64,000 nucleotides of DNA from Fusobacterium varium (GCA_021531615.1 JADYUE010000004.1:1-64000), one strand, 5' to 3'. Positions 39,418 through 48,821 are shown, numbered from the stretch's first letter. Notes: generated from the sequence alone by a model not told the origin. Numbers and translations are program-made.

Positions 39418-40449
39418 TTGAAAGAAAAACTATATTTAGATAGATGTTCAATTGGTGGTTGAGCAAGCAAAATAGGACCGGAGGTTCTTAGTGATGTTTT
39501 ATCTACTCTTCCAAGTGTGGAAGATAAAAATCTGATTGTAGGTTTTGATAAGTCTGATGATGCTGCTGTATATAAATTAACTGATGAAATAGCAATGATA
39601 CAAACATTGGACTTCTTTACTCCTATGGTTGATGATCCATATATTTTCGGACAGATAGCTGCTGCAAACTCTTTAAGTGATGTTTATGCTATGGGAGGAA
39701 CTCCTAAAACAGCTATGAACATCGTTTGTTTTCCAGAAAAAATGGATATCAATATTTTAGGAGAAGTTTTAAGAGGAGGAGCTGAAAAAGTAGCTGAAGC
39801 TGGAGCTGTCTTAAGTGGTGGACACTCTATTCACGATCCAGAGATTAAGTATGGACTTTCTGTAACTGGTATAGCTCATCCTGATAAAATTTTAAAAAAT
39901 CATGGTTGCCAAAATGGTGATATACTCATCTGTACTAAAAAACTTGGTACTGGTATTGTAACTACTGCATCTAAAGTAGGATTAGCAAGTGAAAATGCCA
40001 TAAATACATCTATAAAAAATATGACTACTTTAAATAAATATGCTGGAGAGATAATTATCAAATATCCTGTTACTGCTTGTACAGATATTACAGGATTTGG
40101 TTTCCTAGGACACGCCTATGAAATGGCATCAAATTCAAATAAAACTTTGATATTTGAAAAAGATTTTATTCCTTTTATTGAAGAGGCTAAGGGGTATGCA
40201 CAAGATTTTCTTATTACTACTGGAGGACAGAAAAATAGAAATTTTGTAGGTAACAATGTAGATTTTCAAAATGTCCCTCTATGGTTACAAGAGATTCTTT
40301 TTGATCCTCAAACTTCAGGAGGACTTCTATTTTCAATCCCTGCTCAATATGTCAGTGATTTGATGAGAGAGTTTTCTTCAGCTAATGTTGATGCTGTAAT
40401 TATAGGAAGTGTTGTAGAAAAAGAGAAAAAATTTATTATTGTGAGGTAA
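39418..40449 (+). CDS. selD: Selenide, water dikinase SelD, a selenoprotein with in-frame TGA
   Basis: Makes selenophosphate from selenide and ATP. Reading from a TTG at 39418 (GAGG 7 bases upstream) through TGA at 39460-39462 gives 343 residues, close to the 347 of Escherichia coli SelD. The N-terminus is then MKEKLYLDRCSIGGUASKIG, with selenocysteine at residue 15 in the position of catalytic Cys17. Later motifs are VGFDKSDDAAVYKLTDEIAMI, DFFTPMVDDPYIFGQIAAAN, SDVYAMGG and GGHSIHDPEIKYG. Downstream of the TGA is a SECIS-like hairpin (39474-39488). Starting at the first in-frame ATG (39517) would lose the whole catalytic N-terminus. Confidence 0.95.
39460..39488 (+). promoter_or_regulatory. 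Selenocysteine codon and bacterial SECIS hairpin in selD
   Basis: TGA at 39460-39462 is followed by the stem AGGACC (39474-39479) / GGTTCT (39483-39488), which pairs over six base pairs including one G-U, with a G-G-A loop starting 18 bases after the TGA. That spacing is in the range recognised by SelB, and the loop has the usual G residues. Confidence 0.85.
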
Positions 40450-40452
40450 AAA

Positions 40453-41823
40453 ATGAAAAATGAACTTTTTAGGCAACTGCCAAAAGTTGATATTCTTATG
40501 AATAATGCCTTATTAAAAGATCTTAGTCTTAATTTAGATTACAATAGTTTTTATGAAATAGTAACTACTGGAATAGATACTTTTAGAAATAAAATAAAGA
40601 ACAATGAGATCAATAGTTTTACAGAAGAGGAAATTATATACGAAATCATATTATTAGCTAAAAAAAATGAAGAGAGAAAATTTAAAAATGTTATAAATGG
40701 TACTGGAGTTATTTTACACACAAATTTAGGTAGAGCTATTTTTAGTGAAAGAGTAGCTGAAAAACTGAAAAAAATAGTCACTGGTTACTCTAATCTTGAA
40801 TTTGATCTAGCAACTGGTGGCAGAGGAAGCAGATATCAACTTTTAGAAGAGATTGTCTGCAAGGTTACAGGAGCTGAAGGAGCTATGCTTGTAAATAATA
40901 ATGCTGCAGCTGTAATTTTATGTTTAAGTGAGTTTGCTAAAAATAAAAAAACTATTGTTTCTAGAGGAGAGTTAGTAGAGATAGGTGGTTCATTTAGAAT
41001 CCCAGAGATTATGGAGCTGTCAGGAACTATTTTAAAAGAGGTAGGAACTACAAATAAAACAAATATTAGAGATTACGAAAGAGCCATTGAAGAAGATACA
41101 GGAGTTCTTTTAAAAGTTCATACCTCTAATTATAAGATAATTGGTTTTACTGATTCAGTAAGTAAAAATGAGATAGCTCAACTTGGAAAAGAAAACAGTA
41201 TCATTACTATTGATGATATTGGTAGTGGAGTTCTTATTGACTATGAAAAATATGGTTTAAGCAAAGAGCCAACAGTTCAAGAAAGCTTAAAATCTGGTAT
41301 AGATATAGTTACTTTTAGTGGAGATAAGATGCTAGGTGGAGCTCAATGTGGAATTATTGTAGGAAAAAAAGAGTTAATTGAAAGATTAAAGAAAAATCCT
41401 TTCACTCGAGCTTTTAGAGTTGATAAAATGAGCATTACTGTAATGGAAGAGATTTTTAGATATTACTTAGATGAAAAAAAAGCTATAAATGAAATTCCTG
41501 TTTTAAAAATGTTAACTGAAAAACCTGAAAAAACTAATATAAGAGCTGAGAAATTAAGAGATCTATTAAAAGAAAAAGGGATTGAAACAAGAGTAATTAA
41601 AACAGAAGCTTTAGTTGGTGGTGGAGCTATGCCAGACGAAAAAATTAGAAGTTATGGTGTTGCTTTTAAAAGTGATATTCACTCTTTAGAAGAAAGATTT
41701 AGAAAATGTGATATTCCTATAATCGGCAGAACAAAAGAGAATATGTTTATTCTCGATCTAAAAACTATTAGAGAAGAGGAGTTTCAATATATTGTAGAAG
41801 AGGCAGAGAAAATAATATTATGA
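40453..41823 (+). CDS. selA: L-seryl-tRNA(Sec) selenium transferase SelA
   Basis: PLP enzyme that converts Ser-tRNA(Sec) to Sec-tRNA(Sec) using selenophosphate. The 456 residues show INGTGVILHTNLGRA, AMLVNNNAAAV, SRGELVEIGGSFRIPEIM, GTTNKT, and the PLP lysine in SGDKMLGGAQCGI (Lys292). Length is normal. It starts three bases after selD and overlaps the selB start by four bases. Confidence 0.97.
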   Translation: MKNELFRQLPKVDILMNNALLKDLSLNLDYNSFYEIVTTGIDTFRNKIKNNEINSFTEEEIIYEIILLAKKNEERKFKNVINGTGVILHTNLGRAIFSERVAEKLKKIVTGYSNLEFDLATGGRGSRYQLLEEIVCKVTGAEGAMLVNNNAAAVILCLSEFAKNKKTIVSRGELVEIGGSFRIPEIMELSGTILKEVGTTNKTNIRDYERAIEEDTGVLLKVHTSNYKIIGFTDSVSKNEIAQLGKENSIITIDDIGSGVLIDYEKYGLSKEPTVQESLKSGIDIVTFSGDKMLGGAQCGIIVGKKELIERLKKNPFTRAFRVDKMSITVMEEIFRYYLDEKKAINEIPVLKMLTEKPEKTNIRAEKLRDLLKEKGIETRVIKTEALVGGGAMPDEKIRSYGVAFKSDIHSLEERFRKCDIPIIGRTKENMFILDLKTIREEEFQYIVEEAEKIIL

Positions 41824-43715
41824 GAGATATTATAATAGGAACTGCTGGACATATTGATCACGGTAAAACTACTCTTGTTGAATTTCTCACAGGAAAAAAT
41901 ACAGATACTCTTCCAGAAGAAAAAAAACGTGGTTTAACTATTGATATAGGTTTTTCTTATCTTCAACTTGGCAACAATAGAGTGGGAATAATTGATGTTC
42001 CAGGACATGAAAAATTTATAAAAAATATGGCTGCTGGAACTTCTAGCATAGATTATGTTATTCTTACTATTGCTTGTGATGATGGAATTATGCCACAAAC
42101 TATTGAACATCTAAATATCGCTTCTATTCTTGGGGTAAAAAATGGAATTGTAGTTCTTACTAAAAGAGATTTAATAGATCAAGAGAGATTAATCAATTTA
42201 AAAAAAGAGGTAGCAGAATTTCTCAAAGGTAGTTTTTTAGAAAATTCACAAATTATTGAGGTAAGTTTTAAAGATCCTAGCTCCTTTGAAAATCTAAAAA
42301 ATATCTTGTCCCAAGAGATTAAAAATATTAAGATAGATTTATATAAAAATAGGAAATTTAGATTGGATATAGATAGAGTTTTCTCTGTTAAAGGGTTTGG
42401 AACAGTTGTTACTGGAACATCAAAAAACTCTGCTATAACTCTTGGTGATAGATTGATGCTCTATCCTCAAATGAAAGAAGTAGTTGTAAAGGGAATTGAA
42501 AATCATAATAATAAAGTTACAACTCTTGAGGCTGGAAATCGTTGTGCTTTAAACATAAATGGAGTAGATGCAAAAGAGATACATAGAGGTAATATTCTTG
42601 CTGAAAAAGATTCTCTTTTTATCTCCGATAGAATAGATTGTAATTTTTTTCTTCTTCCAAATAGTAATTCACTAAAAAATAATCAAAGAATTCACCTAAA
42701 TATTGGAACTACAGAAGTTATTGGAAGAATTAAAATTTTTGGTAGTGATATTGTCTTACCAAATGAAACTGCCTTTATTCAAATTGAACTTGAAAAACCT
42801 TTAGTTTGTAATAAAGGAGATAGAGGTCTAATAAGAAATTTTTCACCAGTTATCACTATTGGTGGAATAGAGATATTAAATCCTCTAGGTAAAAAAGTTA
42901 AAAGAAAAGATTGTAACTACTTAGAGAATTTAAAAAGTCTAAATTCCAATAAAAAAGATGAACAGATAGAGAGTATAGTAAAAAATAGCGATGAGTTATT
43001 CTTAACTATTGAAAAAATATCTCTACTTTTAGGAGAAAAAATAATTTCACCTTTAAATATAGAAAACATTATAAAAGTAGATGAAAATTATTATATACAT
43101 GCTGATAATTTAACTACTTTAAAAAATAGAATTTTAGAGGATTTAAAAATATACCATGAAAAAAATAGGTTATCTTTAGGTATAAATATTGCTGAAATAA
43201 AAAGCAGATATTTTAAAGATATTTCAAGTAATCTTTATCAAAACTTTCTTAAATTACTAATTGAAGAAAATCTTATAAAGATAGAGAAAAATTTTATATC
43301 ACTTTTAGAGTTTCAACCTAAATTAAATAAAGAGGAGAAAAAATTAAAAGATCAAATTTTCTCTATTTACAAAATTTTAGGATTTAAACCAGAAAATATA
43401 AATAGAGTTGCTGAAAATTTTAGTAACTTAGAGGAATTTAAAACCGTTCATCAATTTATGGCAGATAATAATTTTATTATTTATCTTGGAGAGGAAACAT
43501 ATATATTAAAAGGTTTTTTCTTAGAAGCTAAAAAGATTTTAATATCATATCTGCAAAAAAATCAAAAAATAACTTTAGGAGATTTTTCAAAGCTCTTAAA
43601 TAGCAATAGAAAAACTTCTCTTTTACTATTAGAGAAATTTGATGAAGAAAAGATCACAAAAAGAATTGATAACTATAGAATATTACTTTCAAAAGGAGAT
43701 GGTTTTAATGATTAA
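41820..43715 (+). CDS. selB: Selenocysteine-specific elongation factor SelB
   Basis: Carries Sec-tRNA(Sec) to UGA codons marked by a SECIS hairpin. The 631 residues have the EF-Tu-like GTPase part (GTAGHIDHGKTTL, GLTIDIGFSYL, IDVPGHEKFIKNM, VVLTKRDL), beta-barrel domains II and III (FRLDIDRVFSVKGFGTVVTGT), and C-terminal winged helices that bind the mRNA hairpin. Length is normal. The ATG overlaps the selA stop (ATGA). Confidence 0.97.
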   Translation: MRDIIIGTAGHIDHGKTTLVEFLTGKNTDTLPEEKKRGLTIDIGFSYLQLGNNRVGIIDVPGHEKFIKNMAAGTSSIDYVILTIACDDGIMPQTIEHLNIASILGVKNGIVVLTKRDLIDQERLINLKKEVAEFLKGSFLENSQIIEVSFKDPSSFENLKNILSQEIKNIKIDLYKNRKFRLDIDRVFSVKGFGTVVTGTSKNSAITLGDRLMLYPQMKEVVVKGIENHNNKVTTLEAGNRCALNINGVDAKEIHRGNILAEKDSLFISDRIDCNFFLLPNSNSLKNNQRIHLNIGTTEVIGRIKIFGSDIVLPNETAFIQIELEKPLVCNKGDRGLIRNFSPVITIGGIEILNPLGKKVKRKDCNYLENLKSLNSNKKDEQIESIVKNSDELFLTIEKISLLLGEKIISPLNIENIIKVDENYYIHADNLTTLKNRILEDLKIYHEKNRLSLGINIAEIKSRYFKDISSNLYQNFLKLLIEENLIKIEKNFISLLEFQPKLNKEEKKLKDQIFSIYKILGFKPENINRVAENFSNLEEFKTVHQFMADNNFIIYLGEETYILKGFFLEAKKILISYLQKNQKITLGDFSKLLNSNRKTSLLLLEKFDEEKITKRIDNYRILLSKGDGFND

Positions 43716-44283
43716 AGTAAATGCTATTGGACAAACTTGCCCTATCCCTATTATAATGACAAAAAATGCCCTTAAAGAGATTGAAGAGGGGCAAGTAGAG
43801 GTTTCTGTTGATAATAAAATTTCATTGGAAAACTTACAAAAAATGTCAAGAGAGATGGGATATGATTATACTGTTGCTGAAACAGGAGATATATTCAAAA
43901 TAGTAATTAATAAGATAAAAGAAGATTTACAAGAGTTTGATGAAAAGGAAAATACAGTTGTAGTTATAGACTCTCTTTTTATGGGAAAAGGAGATCCTGA
44001 ACTTGGTAAAATTCTAATGAAAGGATTTATCTATACTCTTTCTGAAATGGAAAATCTACCTAAAACTATTATTTTCTATAATGAGGGAGTTAAATTAGCT
44101 ATTGAATCTTCTGAAAACTTCAATGATTTAAAAAATCTTGAGGCTTATGGAGTTGAAATTCTTTCTTGTGGTACTTGTGCTAATTTCTATGGTGTAACTG
44201 AACAGATAAAAGTAGGAAATATCACAAATATGTATACAATAGTTGAGAGACAACTTAATGCTAAAAGGGTAATAAAACCATGA
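43708..44283 (+). CDS. yedF: YedF: TusA-DsrE-like selenium metabolism protein
   Basis: The start ATG at 43708 (AAGGAG 11 bases before it) overlaps the end of selB by eight bases and gives 191 residues. The first 75 are a TusA domain (VNAIGQTCPIPIIMTKNALKEI) with the active Cys of the CPxP-like motif. The rest is a DsrE-like fold ending SCGTCANFYGVTEQIKVGNITNMYTI. This fusion is a known marker of selenium-using bacteria and is thought to handle reactive selenium or sulfur for SelD. Its place in the operon agrees. Confidence 0.92.
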   Translation: MIKVNAIGQTCPIPIIMTKNALKEIEEGQVEVSVDNKISLENLQKMSREMGYDYTVAETGDIFKIVINKIKEDLQEFDEKENTVVVIDSLFMGKGDPELGKILMKGFIYTLSEMENLPKTIIFYNEGVKLAIESSENFNDLKNLEAYGVEILSCGTCANFYGVTEQIKVGNITNMYTIVERQLNAKRVIKP

Positions 44284-44540
44284 TAAAAAAAGAAGAGTTT
44301 TTACTTTTAGCTGCTGACTCAACACACCTTGTTATAAAAAATGAAAAACTATTAAAGGAAGCTGGTGTTGATTGTAGAATAATCCCATTACCTTCACAAA
44401 TAAAAGCAAGTTGTGGACTCTCTATAAGAGCAGATTTAAAAGATATTGAAAAAATAAAAAAAATACTATATAATAATGAAATGGAACTTTATCTGATAAA
44501 AAAATCAGGTTTAAAAAAAGAGATAGAAAAATTATCTTAA
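44280..44540 (+). CDS. DUF3343 small protein, putative Se/S carrier
   Basis: The 86 residues show the DUF3343 pattern: THLVIKNEKLLKEAGVDCRIIPLP, followed by SCGLSIRADLKDIEKI with a conserved Cys. The family regularly occurs beside yedF and selD, and is proposed to carry selenium or sulfur. The start overlaps the yedF stop by four bases. It ends one base before the tRNA-Sec gene. Confidence 0.88.
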   Translation: MIKKEEFLLLAADSTHLVIKNEKLLKEAGVDCRIIPLPSQIKASCGLSIRADLKDIEKIKKILYNNEMELYLIKKSGLKKEIEKLS

Positions 44541-44541
44541 T

Positions 44542-44633
44542 GGAAGTGGATGGGAACTGGTGTTTTCAGCAGTCTTCAAAACTGTATGGCGATGAAAATC
44601 GTTGGTAGGTTCGATTCCTACACGCTTCCGCCA
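44542..44633 (+). tRNA. selC: tRNA-Sec (anticodon UCA)
   Basis: The 92-base gene has every trait of a selenocysteine tRNA: a GGAAGUG acceptor pairing with CGCUUCC, an extended six-base-pair D stem (GGGAAC/GUUUUC), anticodon loop CUUCAAA with UCA, a long variable arm with a CGAU-GAAA-AUCG hairpin, the T arm GUAGG-UUCGAUU-CCUAC, discriminator G and an encoded CCA. It starts one base after the DUF3343 stop codon, so it must be cut out of the operon transcript or have an internal promoter. Confidence 0.97.
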
Positions 44634-44658
44634 ATAAAGAATTATAAACTTTTTTCTT

Positions 44659-44700
44659 AACCCCTCACTCTTATTTAATTAAGATAGAGGGGTTTTATTT
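44659..44700 (+). terminator. Terminator of the selenium operon
   Basis: Arms AACCCCTC (44659-44666) and GAGGGGTT (44687-44694) pair perfectly and are followed by a T-run. Confidence 0.88.
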
Positions 44701-44707
44701 TTATCTT

Positions 44708-45151
44708 CTAATTAGCAAAAATTTGAACCCAGTATATTTTTCCATTATTATCAGTCGCTTTTCCTATCCCTATAAATCTATAATCTCTTTCTAAGATATT
44801 TTTACGATGTCCTTTAGATTTAAGCCATCTCTCTGTTACAAACTCAGGAGTTTTATGTCCAGAAGCTATATTTTCAGCTGCCTTAGTATAAAAAATTCCC
44901 TCTTTTTTTATCAAATTAAAGGTAACTCCAAATTTTTTACTTGTATGTGACATTTTTTTCTCTCTAGCCATATCCTTTGCCTTAACTATTGCAATTTTAT
45001 TTAAACGATTATCTATTTTTAAAGGTTTCAAATTATTTTTTTCTCTTTCTACATTTACTCCCTTCAATATAATTTTTTGATACTCCTCTAAACTAAAACT
45101 TATTGCAAATGATAATATAAATATTAAGACAATAAAAGCTTTTCTTTTCAT
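44708..45151 (-). CDS. Secreted CAP-domain (SCP/PR1-like) protein
   Basis: The 147 residues have a signal peptide (KAFIVLIFILSFAISFS) and a minimal CAP domain: NVEREKNNLKPLKIDNRLNKIA, MSHTSKKFG with the conserved metal-site His, AAENIASGHKTPEFVTERWLKSKGHRKNIL with the second His, and a final strand YWVQIFAN. CAP proteins of bacteria are mostly uncharacterised; some bind lipids or peptides. It is a single-gene unit convergent with the selenium operon, with TATAAT at 45180-45185 (-). Confidence 0.85.
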   Translation of the reverse strand: MKRKAFIVLIFILSFAISFSLEEYQKIILKGVNVEREKNNLKPLKIDNRLNKIAIVKAKDMAREKKMSHTSKKFGVTFNLIKKEGIFYTKAAENIASGHKTPEFVTERWLKSKGHRKNILERDYRFIGIGKATDNNGKIYWVQIFAN

Positions 45152-45225
45152 TTTTCACCTCTCTATTATTCTTTTTTCTATTATAACCTAAATATTCGTT
45201 TTTAAAGTCATTTTAGTTTATAAAA

Positions 45226-45254
45226 TTGACTTTTTTTTATAGAAATTATATAAT
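45226..45254 (+). promoter_or_regulatory. Sigma-70 promoter of the GH13 gene
   Basis: TTGACT (45226-45231), a 17-base T/A-rich spacer and TATAAT (45249-45254), 35 bases before the start codon. Confidence 0.82.
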
Positions 45255-45289
45255 ATTTTCAAGATAAATAAATTGGAGAAGGAGATTAT

Positions 45290-47257
45290 ATGTATAATTG
45301 GGAAGCAGGTGTTCCTAAGTTAGGGGCTACAGTTGAGAGTAACGGAATTAATTTTGCAATATTTGCTAAAAATAAAAAAAAGGTGGTTTTAAATATTTAT
45401 AAGTCTGGTTCAGATTTACTTCCCAAAGAAAAAATAGTTTTAGACCCATCGATTAATAAAACAGGAGATATTTGGCATGTCTTTTTACAAAACGGATCTG
45501 AAGGCACTTTATATACTTGGAAAATTGATGATTACCCTGAAATTTTAGATCCTTATGCACTTTCTTATACTAACAACAAAAACTATTCTAACAGAAAAAG
45601 TATAGCTATTAAACTTTCACATGAAAAAGAAAAGCATTTAGAAATTCCTATGCAAGATACAATTATTTATGAAGCTCACATTAAACTATTTACTCAAAAT
45701 TTTAACTCAATGGTTGAATTTCCTGGAACATACTCTGGATTTTTAGAAAAAATTCCTTATTTAAAAGATTTAGGAGTTACAGCTGTTGAATTTTTACCTG
45801 TATATGAATGGGATGATTTTACTGGAAATATAGGTGTTAATAATGGAGCTAAATTAAAAAATATTTGGGGATATAACCCTATTGGTTTTTTTGTTTTAAC
45901 TAAAAAGTTTTCTAAAAATCAAAAACTTGATTCACATAGTGAGATTGTAGAATTTAAAGAGTTAATAAAAGAACTGCATAAAAATGGGATAGAAGTAATT
46001 TTAGATGTTGTTTACAACCATACTGCTGAAGGTGGTAAAGGTGGTAAATTCTATAATTTTAAGGCTATGGATTTGAATACTTTTTATATGTTAGAAAATA
46101 GCAATGTACAATTTATGAATTATTCTGGTTGTGGAAATACTATAAATACAAATAATAAAGTTGTTAAAGATATGATAGTATCTTCTTTAAGATACTGGTA
46201 TTTAGAAATGGGAGTAGATGGTTTTAGATTTGATTTGGCATCTATTCTAGGTAGAAATGAAGAGGGACATTGGCTTGGAGAAAACTCTCTATTAAATGAA
46301 TTAGTACAAGATCCTATTTTATCTCATTGTAAATTAATTTCTGAAAGTTGGGACTTAGGTGGATACTATGTTGGAGATATGCCAGCTGGTTGGAGTGAAT
46401 GGAATGGTAAATATAGAGATGTTGTAAGAAAGTTTATTAAAGGGGAATTTGGTCAAGTTACTGAACTTTTAAAAAGAATTTTTGGAAGTCCAGATATATT
46501 TAAAAGAAATGATAGAACCCCTTATAGCAATATAAACTTTATAACTTGTCATGATGGTTTTACTATGTGGGATCTTGTTAGCTATAACAATAAACATAAT
46601 TTAAACAATGGTGAAAATAATCAAGATGGAGAAAACCACAATAACTCATACAATAATGGTGCTGAAGGTGAAACTGAAGATAAAAATATTAATGCTATTA
46701 GAAAACAACAATTAAAAAATATGTTGCTAATTCTCTTTATCTCTCAAGGTGTTCCTATGATCTTAATGGGAGATGAAATGGGTAGAACACAACTTGGAAA
46801 TAATAATGCTTATTGCCAAAATAATCGTTCTACTTGGGTAGATTGGGAAAGAGGAAAAGAGTTTAACGATATTACAGAATTTACTAAAAATATGATAAAA
46901 TTCAGAAAAAAATATAACATATTTAGAAATAGAGATTATCTTGAGTTAGAAGATAATAAAAATAAAGGAGTAGGAATTCATGGAGTAAAACTTAATTGTC
47001 CTGACTTTTCTTACTATTCTTTAAGTATTGCCTTTTCTTTATATGATTCAAATAGTAATACTACATTCTATATTATTTTAAACTCTTATCATGGGGAATT
47101 AAACTTTGAATTACCTAAGTTAGATGGTAAAAAATGGCATCTTTTCGTTGATACCTCTAAAGATGATAGTGAAAATTTCTTAGAAGATGGAAAATTAATT
47201 TCAGATGCTTTTTATAAAGCAGCTCCTAAATCTTCAGTAATTTTAATAAGTAAATAA
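45290..47257 (+). CDS. Glycoside hydrolase 13 glycogen-debranching-type enzyme (GlgX/isoamylase-like)
   Basis: Expected to hydrolyse alpha-1,6 branches of glycogen or maltodextrin in the cytosol. The 655 residues have an N-terminal CBM48 beta-sandwich (GATVESNGINFAIFAKN), then the TIM barrel with the GH13 regions DVVYNHTAEG, GVDGFRFDLAS (nucleophile Asp), ISESWDLGGY (acid/base Glu) and FITCHDGFTMWDLVSY (transition-state Asp). YSNINFITCHDGFT and the ENNQDGENHNNSYNNGAEG segment are GlgX-like. No signal peptide. GGAGAAGGAG precedes the ATG. No other glycogen gene is adjacent. Confidence 0.9.
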   Translation: MYNWEAGVPKLGATVESNGINFAIFAKNKKKVVLNIYKSGSDLLPKEKIVLDPSINKTGDIWHVFLQNGSEGTLYTWKIDDYPEILDPYALSYTNNKNYSNRKSIAIKLSHEKEKHLEIPMQDTIIYEAHIKLFTQNFNSMVEFPGTYSGFLEKIPYLKDLGVTAVEFLPVYEWDDFTGNIGVNNGAKLKNIWGYNPIGFFVLTKKFSKNQKLDSHSEIVEFKELIKELHKNGIEVILDVVYNHTAEGGKGGKFYNFKAMDLNTFYMLENSNVQFMNYSGCGNTINTNNKVVKDMIVSSLRYWYLEMGVDGFRFDLASILGRNEEGHWLGENSLLNELVQDPILSHCKLISESWDLGGYYVGDMPAGWSEWNGKYRDVVRKFIKGEFGQVTELLKRIFGSPDIFKRNDRTPYSNINFITCHDGFTMWDLVSYNNKHNLNNGENNQDGENHNNSYNNGAEGETEDKNINAIRKQQLKNMLLILFISQGVPMILMGDEMGRTQLGNNNAYCQNNRSTWVDWERGKEFNDITEFTKNMIKFRKKYNIFRNRDYLELEDNKNKGVGIHGVKLNCPDFSYYSLSIAFSLYDSNSNTTFYIILNSYHGELNFELPKLDGKKWHLFVDTSKDDSENFLEDGKLISDAFYKAAPKSSVILISK

Positions 47258-47260
47258 TTT

Positions 47261-47301
47261 AAAAGAGACTATTCTAAATAATTTAGTTTAGTCTCTTTTT
47301 T
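47261..47301. terminator. Terminator between the GH13 gene and pgsW
   Basis: Arms AAAAGAGACT (47261-47270) and AGTCTCTTTT (47290-47299) pair perfectly, with a T-run on the plus strand and a shorter one on the minus strand. It serves two convergent units. Confidence 0.88.
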
Positions 47302-47307
47302 ATAAAA

Positions 47308-48366
47308 TTATTTTTTTATATGAGGACTAAATCCCTTATATGCAATAAAAATTAAAAATAATATAACAATTGCCCAATTCCATATTTCATAATTACTTTT
47401 AAAATATATATTTGACTCTCCTATATTTTCAAATTTATCTGGATCAAATTGCATTTTATAATAAGAAGTTATACTTTTTAAATTTAAAAGATAGTATACT
47501 GGTATATCTTTCTTTAAAAACAATCCTACTAATCCATTTTTCATATTAGTATTTTTATCTAACAAGATCTTTTCATTTGTTATAATATCCACACTTCCAC
47601 CAAGAGATAGGAGATTTCCACCAATATTAATAAATGCTTTTATCTTATTTTCTCCTTTTTCTTTGTAATAATTATATCTTTTATCTAAATTTTTTTTCAA
47701 CTCCTCTTCATAAATAAAATCTAAACCATATAAATTATTCCTATATTTTAAGTTTTCAATTATATCATCATCAAATTCTCTACCAATATCTCCAACTCCA
47801 CCTAATGACCAAGCTTGAGTTTTATTCACTATAATATTTTTTGAATAGAGATAATTTTCCATATCTAAATAATTAAACTCTTCAATATTTCCTCCGTAAG
47901 TAGAAGCTCCAATAGAGGTTATAATCACTGTTTTTAATTCTAATGTATCAGCTGCACTAATAAAAGCTAAATTTAAAGCTGGAAATGAACTTGATAAATT
48001 AGCTGCTATTACATCTCCTTTTTTCAAACCATTTTCTTTAAATAATTTTACTAAAAGAGCTGCAAAATCTGGATCACAACTTGTTCTCTTACTTTCTAAA
48101 CTTCCTAAAGTAGTTGTTAAACTACTCCATTCTAAGCCTATCAATCCTGTTTCATTTTTATCTAACTCTTTGTCAATAGGGATATTTCTACGAAGACGTT
48201 CGGCTTTTATCTCCTCTGACATATATTTCATCTTTTTAGCAGCACTTACCATCTCATTATAATACTCTGTTTTTATTTTTATCCCTTTAGGTTTTAAATT
48301 GTATTGAATAAAAATAAATAAAACAGCTAAAATTAATAGAATAATAGTATCTTTCTTCTTATTCAT
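47308..48366 (-). CDS. pgsW: PgsW family poly-gamma-glutamate system protein
   Basis: The 352 residues have an N-terminal membrane anchor (about 7-25), a large extracytoplasmic domain (GLIGLEWSSLTTTLGSLESKRTSCDPDFAALLVKLF ... SIGASTYGGN ... WSLGGVGDIGREFD) and a C-terminal membrane helix (about 325-345). This matches the PgsW family found with pgsB and pgsC in bacteria that lack a normal pgsA. Its biochemical role is unknown. It starts four bases inside the end of pgsC. Last gene of the ten-gene series. Confidence 0.85.
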   Translation of the reverse strand: MNKKKDTIILLILAVLFIFIQYNLKPKGIKIKTEYYNEMVSAAKKMKYMSEEIKAERLRRNIPIDKELDKNETGLIGLEWSSLTTTLGSLESKRTSCDPDFAALLVKLFKENGLKKGDVIAANLSSSFPALNLAFISAADTLELKTVIITSIGASTYGGNIEEFNYLDMENYLYSKNIIVNKTQAWSLGGVGDIGREFDDDIIENLKYRNNLYGLDFIYEEELKKNLDKRYNYYKEKGENKIKAFINIGGNLLSLGGSVDIITNEKILLDKNTNMKNGLVGLFLKKDIPVYYLLNLKSITSYYKMQFDPDKFENIGESNIYFKSNYEIWNWAIVILFLIFIAYKGFSPHIKK

Positions 48367-48821
48367 GATAAACCACCTGTGCTATAAAAAAGTTCTATGA
48401 TAGATTTTATAAAAATAGAAAGAATCAAAAGAGAAGAGATAGTTCTTATCATTCCATGTCTATCTATCTCTTGGGCAATAATTCCTGGAATTATAACACC
48501 TATAATACTTCCTCCTAGGATAAAAAGCTCATATTCATTTACAATATAAATATTAAAATATTTTAAAACTACCCTTATAATAAAACTTATCATTATATAT
48601 AGAGCAAATTTTCTTCTTCCATAGACTATAGCATGGTTTGAAATAAATTTAACAATTAAAAATGTCAAAATACCTGCTAAAATAGTTATGACTACCCTTT
48701 GAGGATTATCTAAATAAAATGCTATATAAGCTGGTACAATCAATCCTCCTGGAGAAATTTCAGTTATTTCATAAAAGATTATGCTTAAAATTATCCCTAG
48801 TATTATCACTTCATTAACCAT
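48363..48821 (-). CDS. pgsC: Poly-gamma-glutamate synthesis membrane protein PgsC (CapC)
   Basis: The 152 residues are almost all membrane helices (four or five), starting EVIILGIILSIIFYEITEISPGGLIVPAYIAFYL, the highly conserved CapC motif. Together with PgsB it forms the minimal synthase. It overlaps pgsB by eight bases and pgsW by four, showing tight translational coupling. Confidence 0.92.
   Translation of the reverse strand: MVNEVIILGIILSIIFYEITEISPGGLIVPAYIAFYLDNPQRVVITILAGILTFLIVKFISNHAIVYGRRKFALYIMISFIIRVVLKYFNIYIVNEYELFILGGSIIGVIIPGIIAQEIDRHGMIRTISSLLILSIFIKSIIELFYSTGGLS

Noticed and set aside
39517-40449. selD starting at ATG 39517
   Set aside because: This would remove the catalytic loop and the nucleotide-binding N-terminus. 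Reading TGA at 39460 as selenocysteine restores the full family length.
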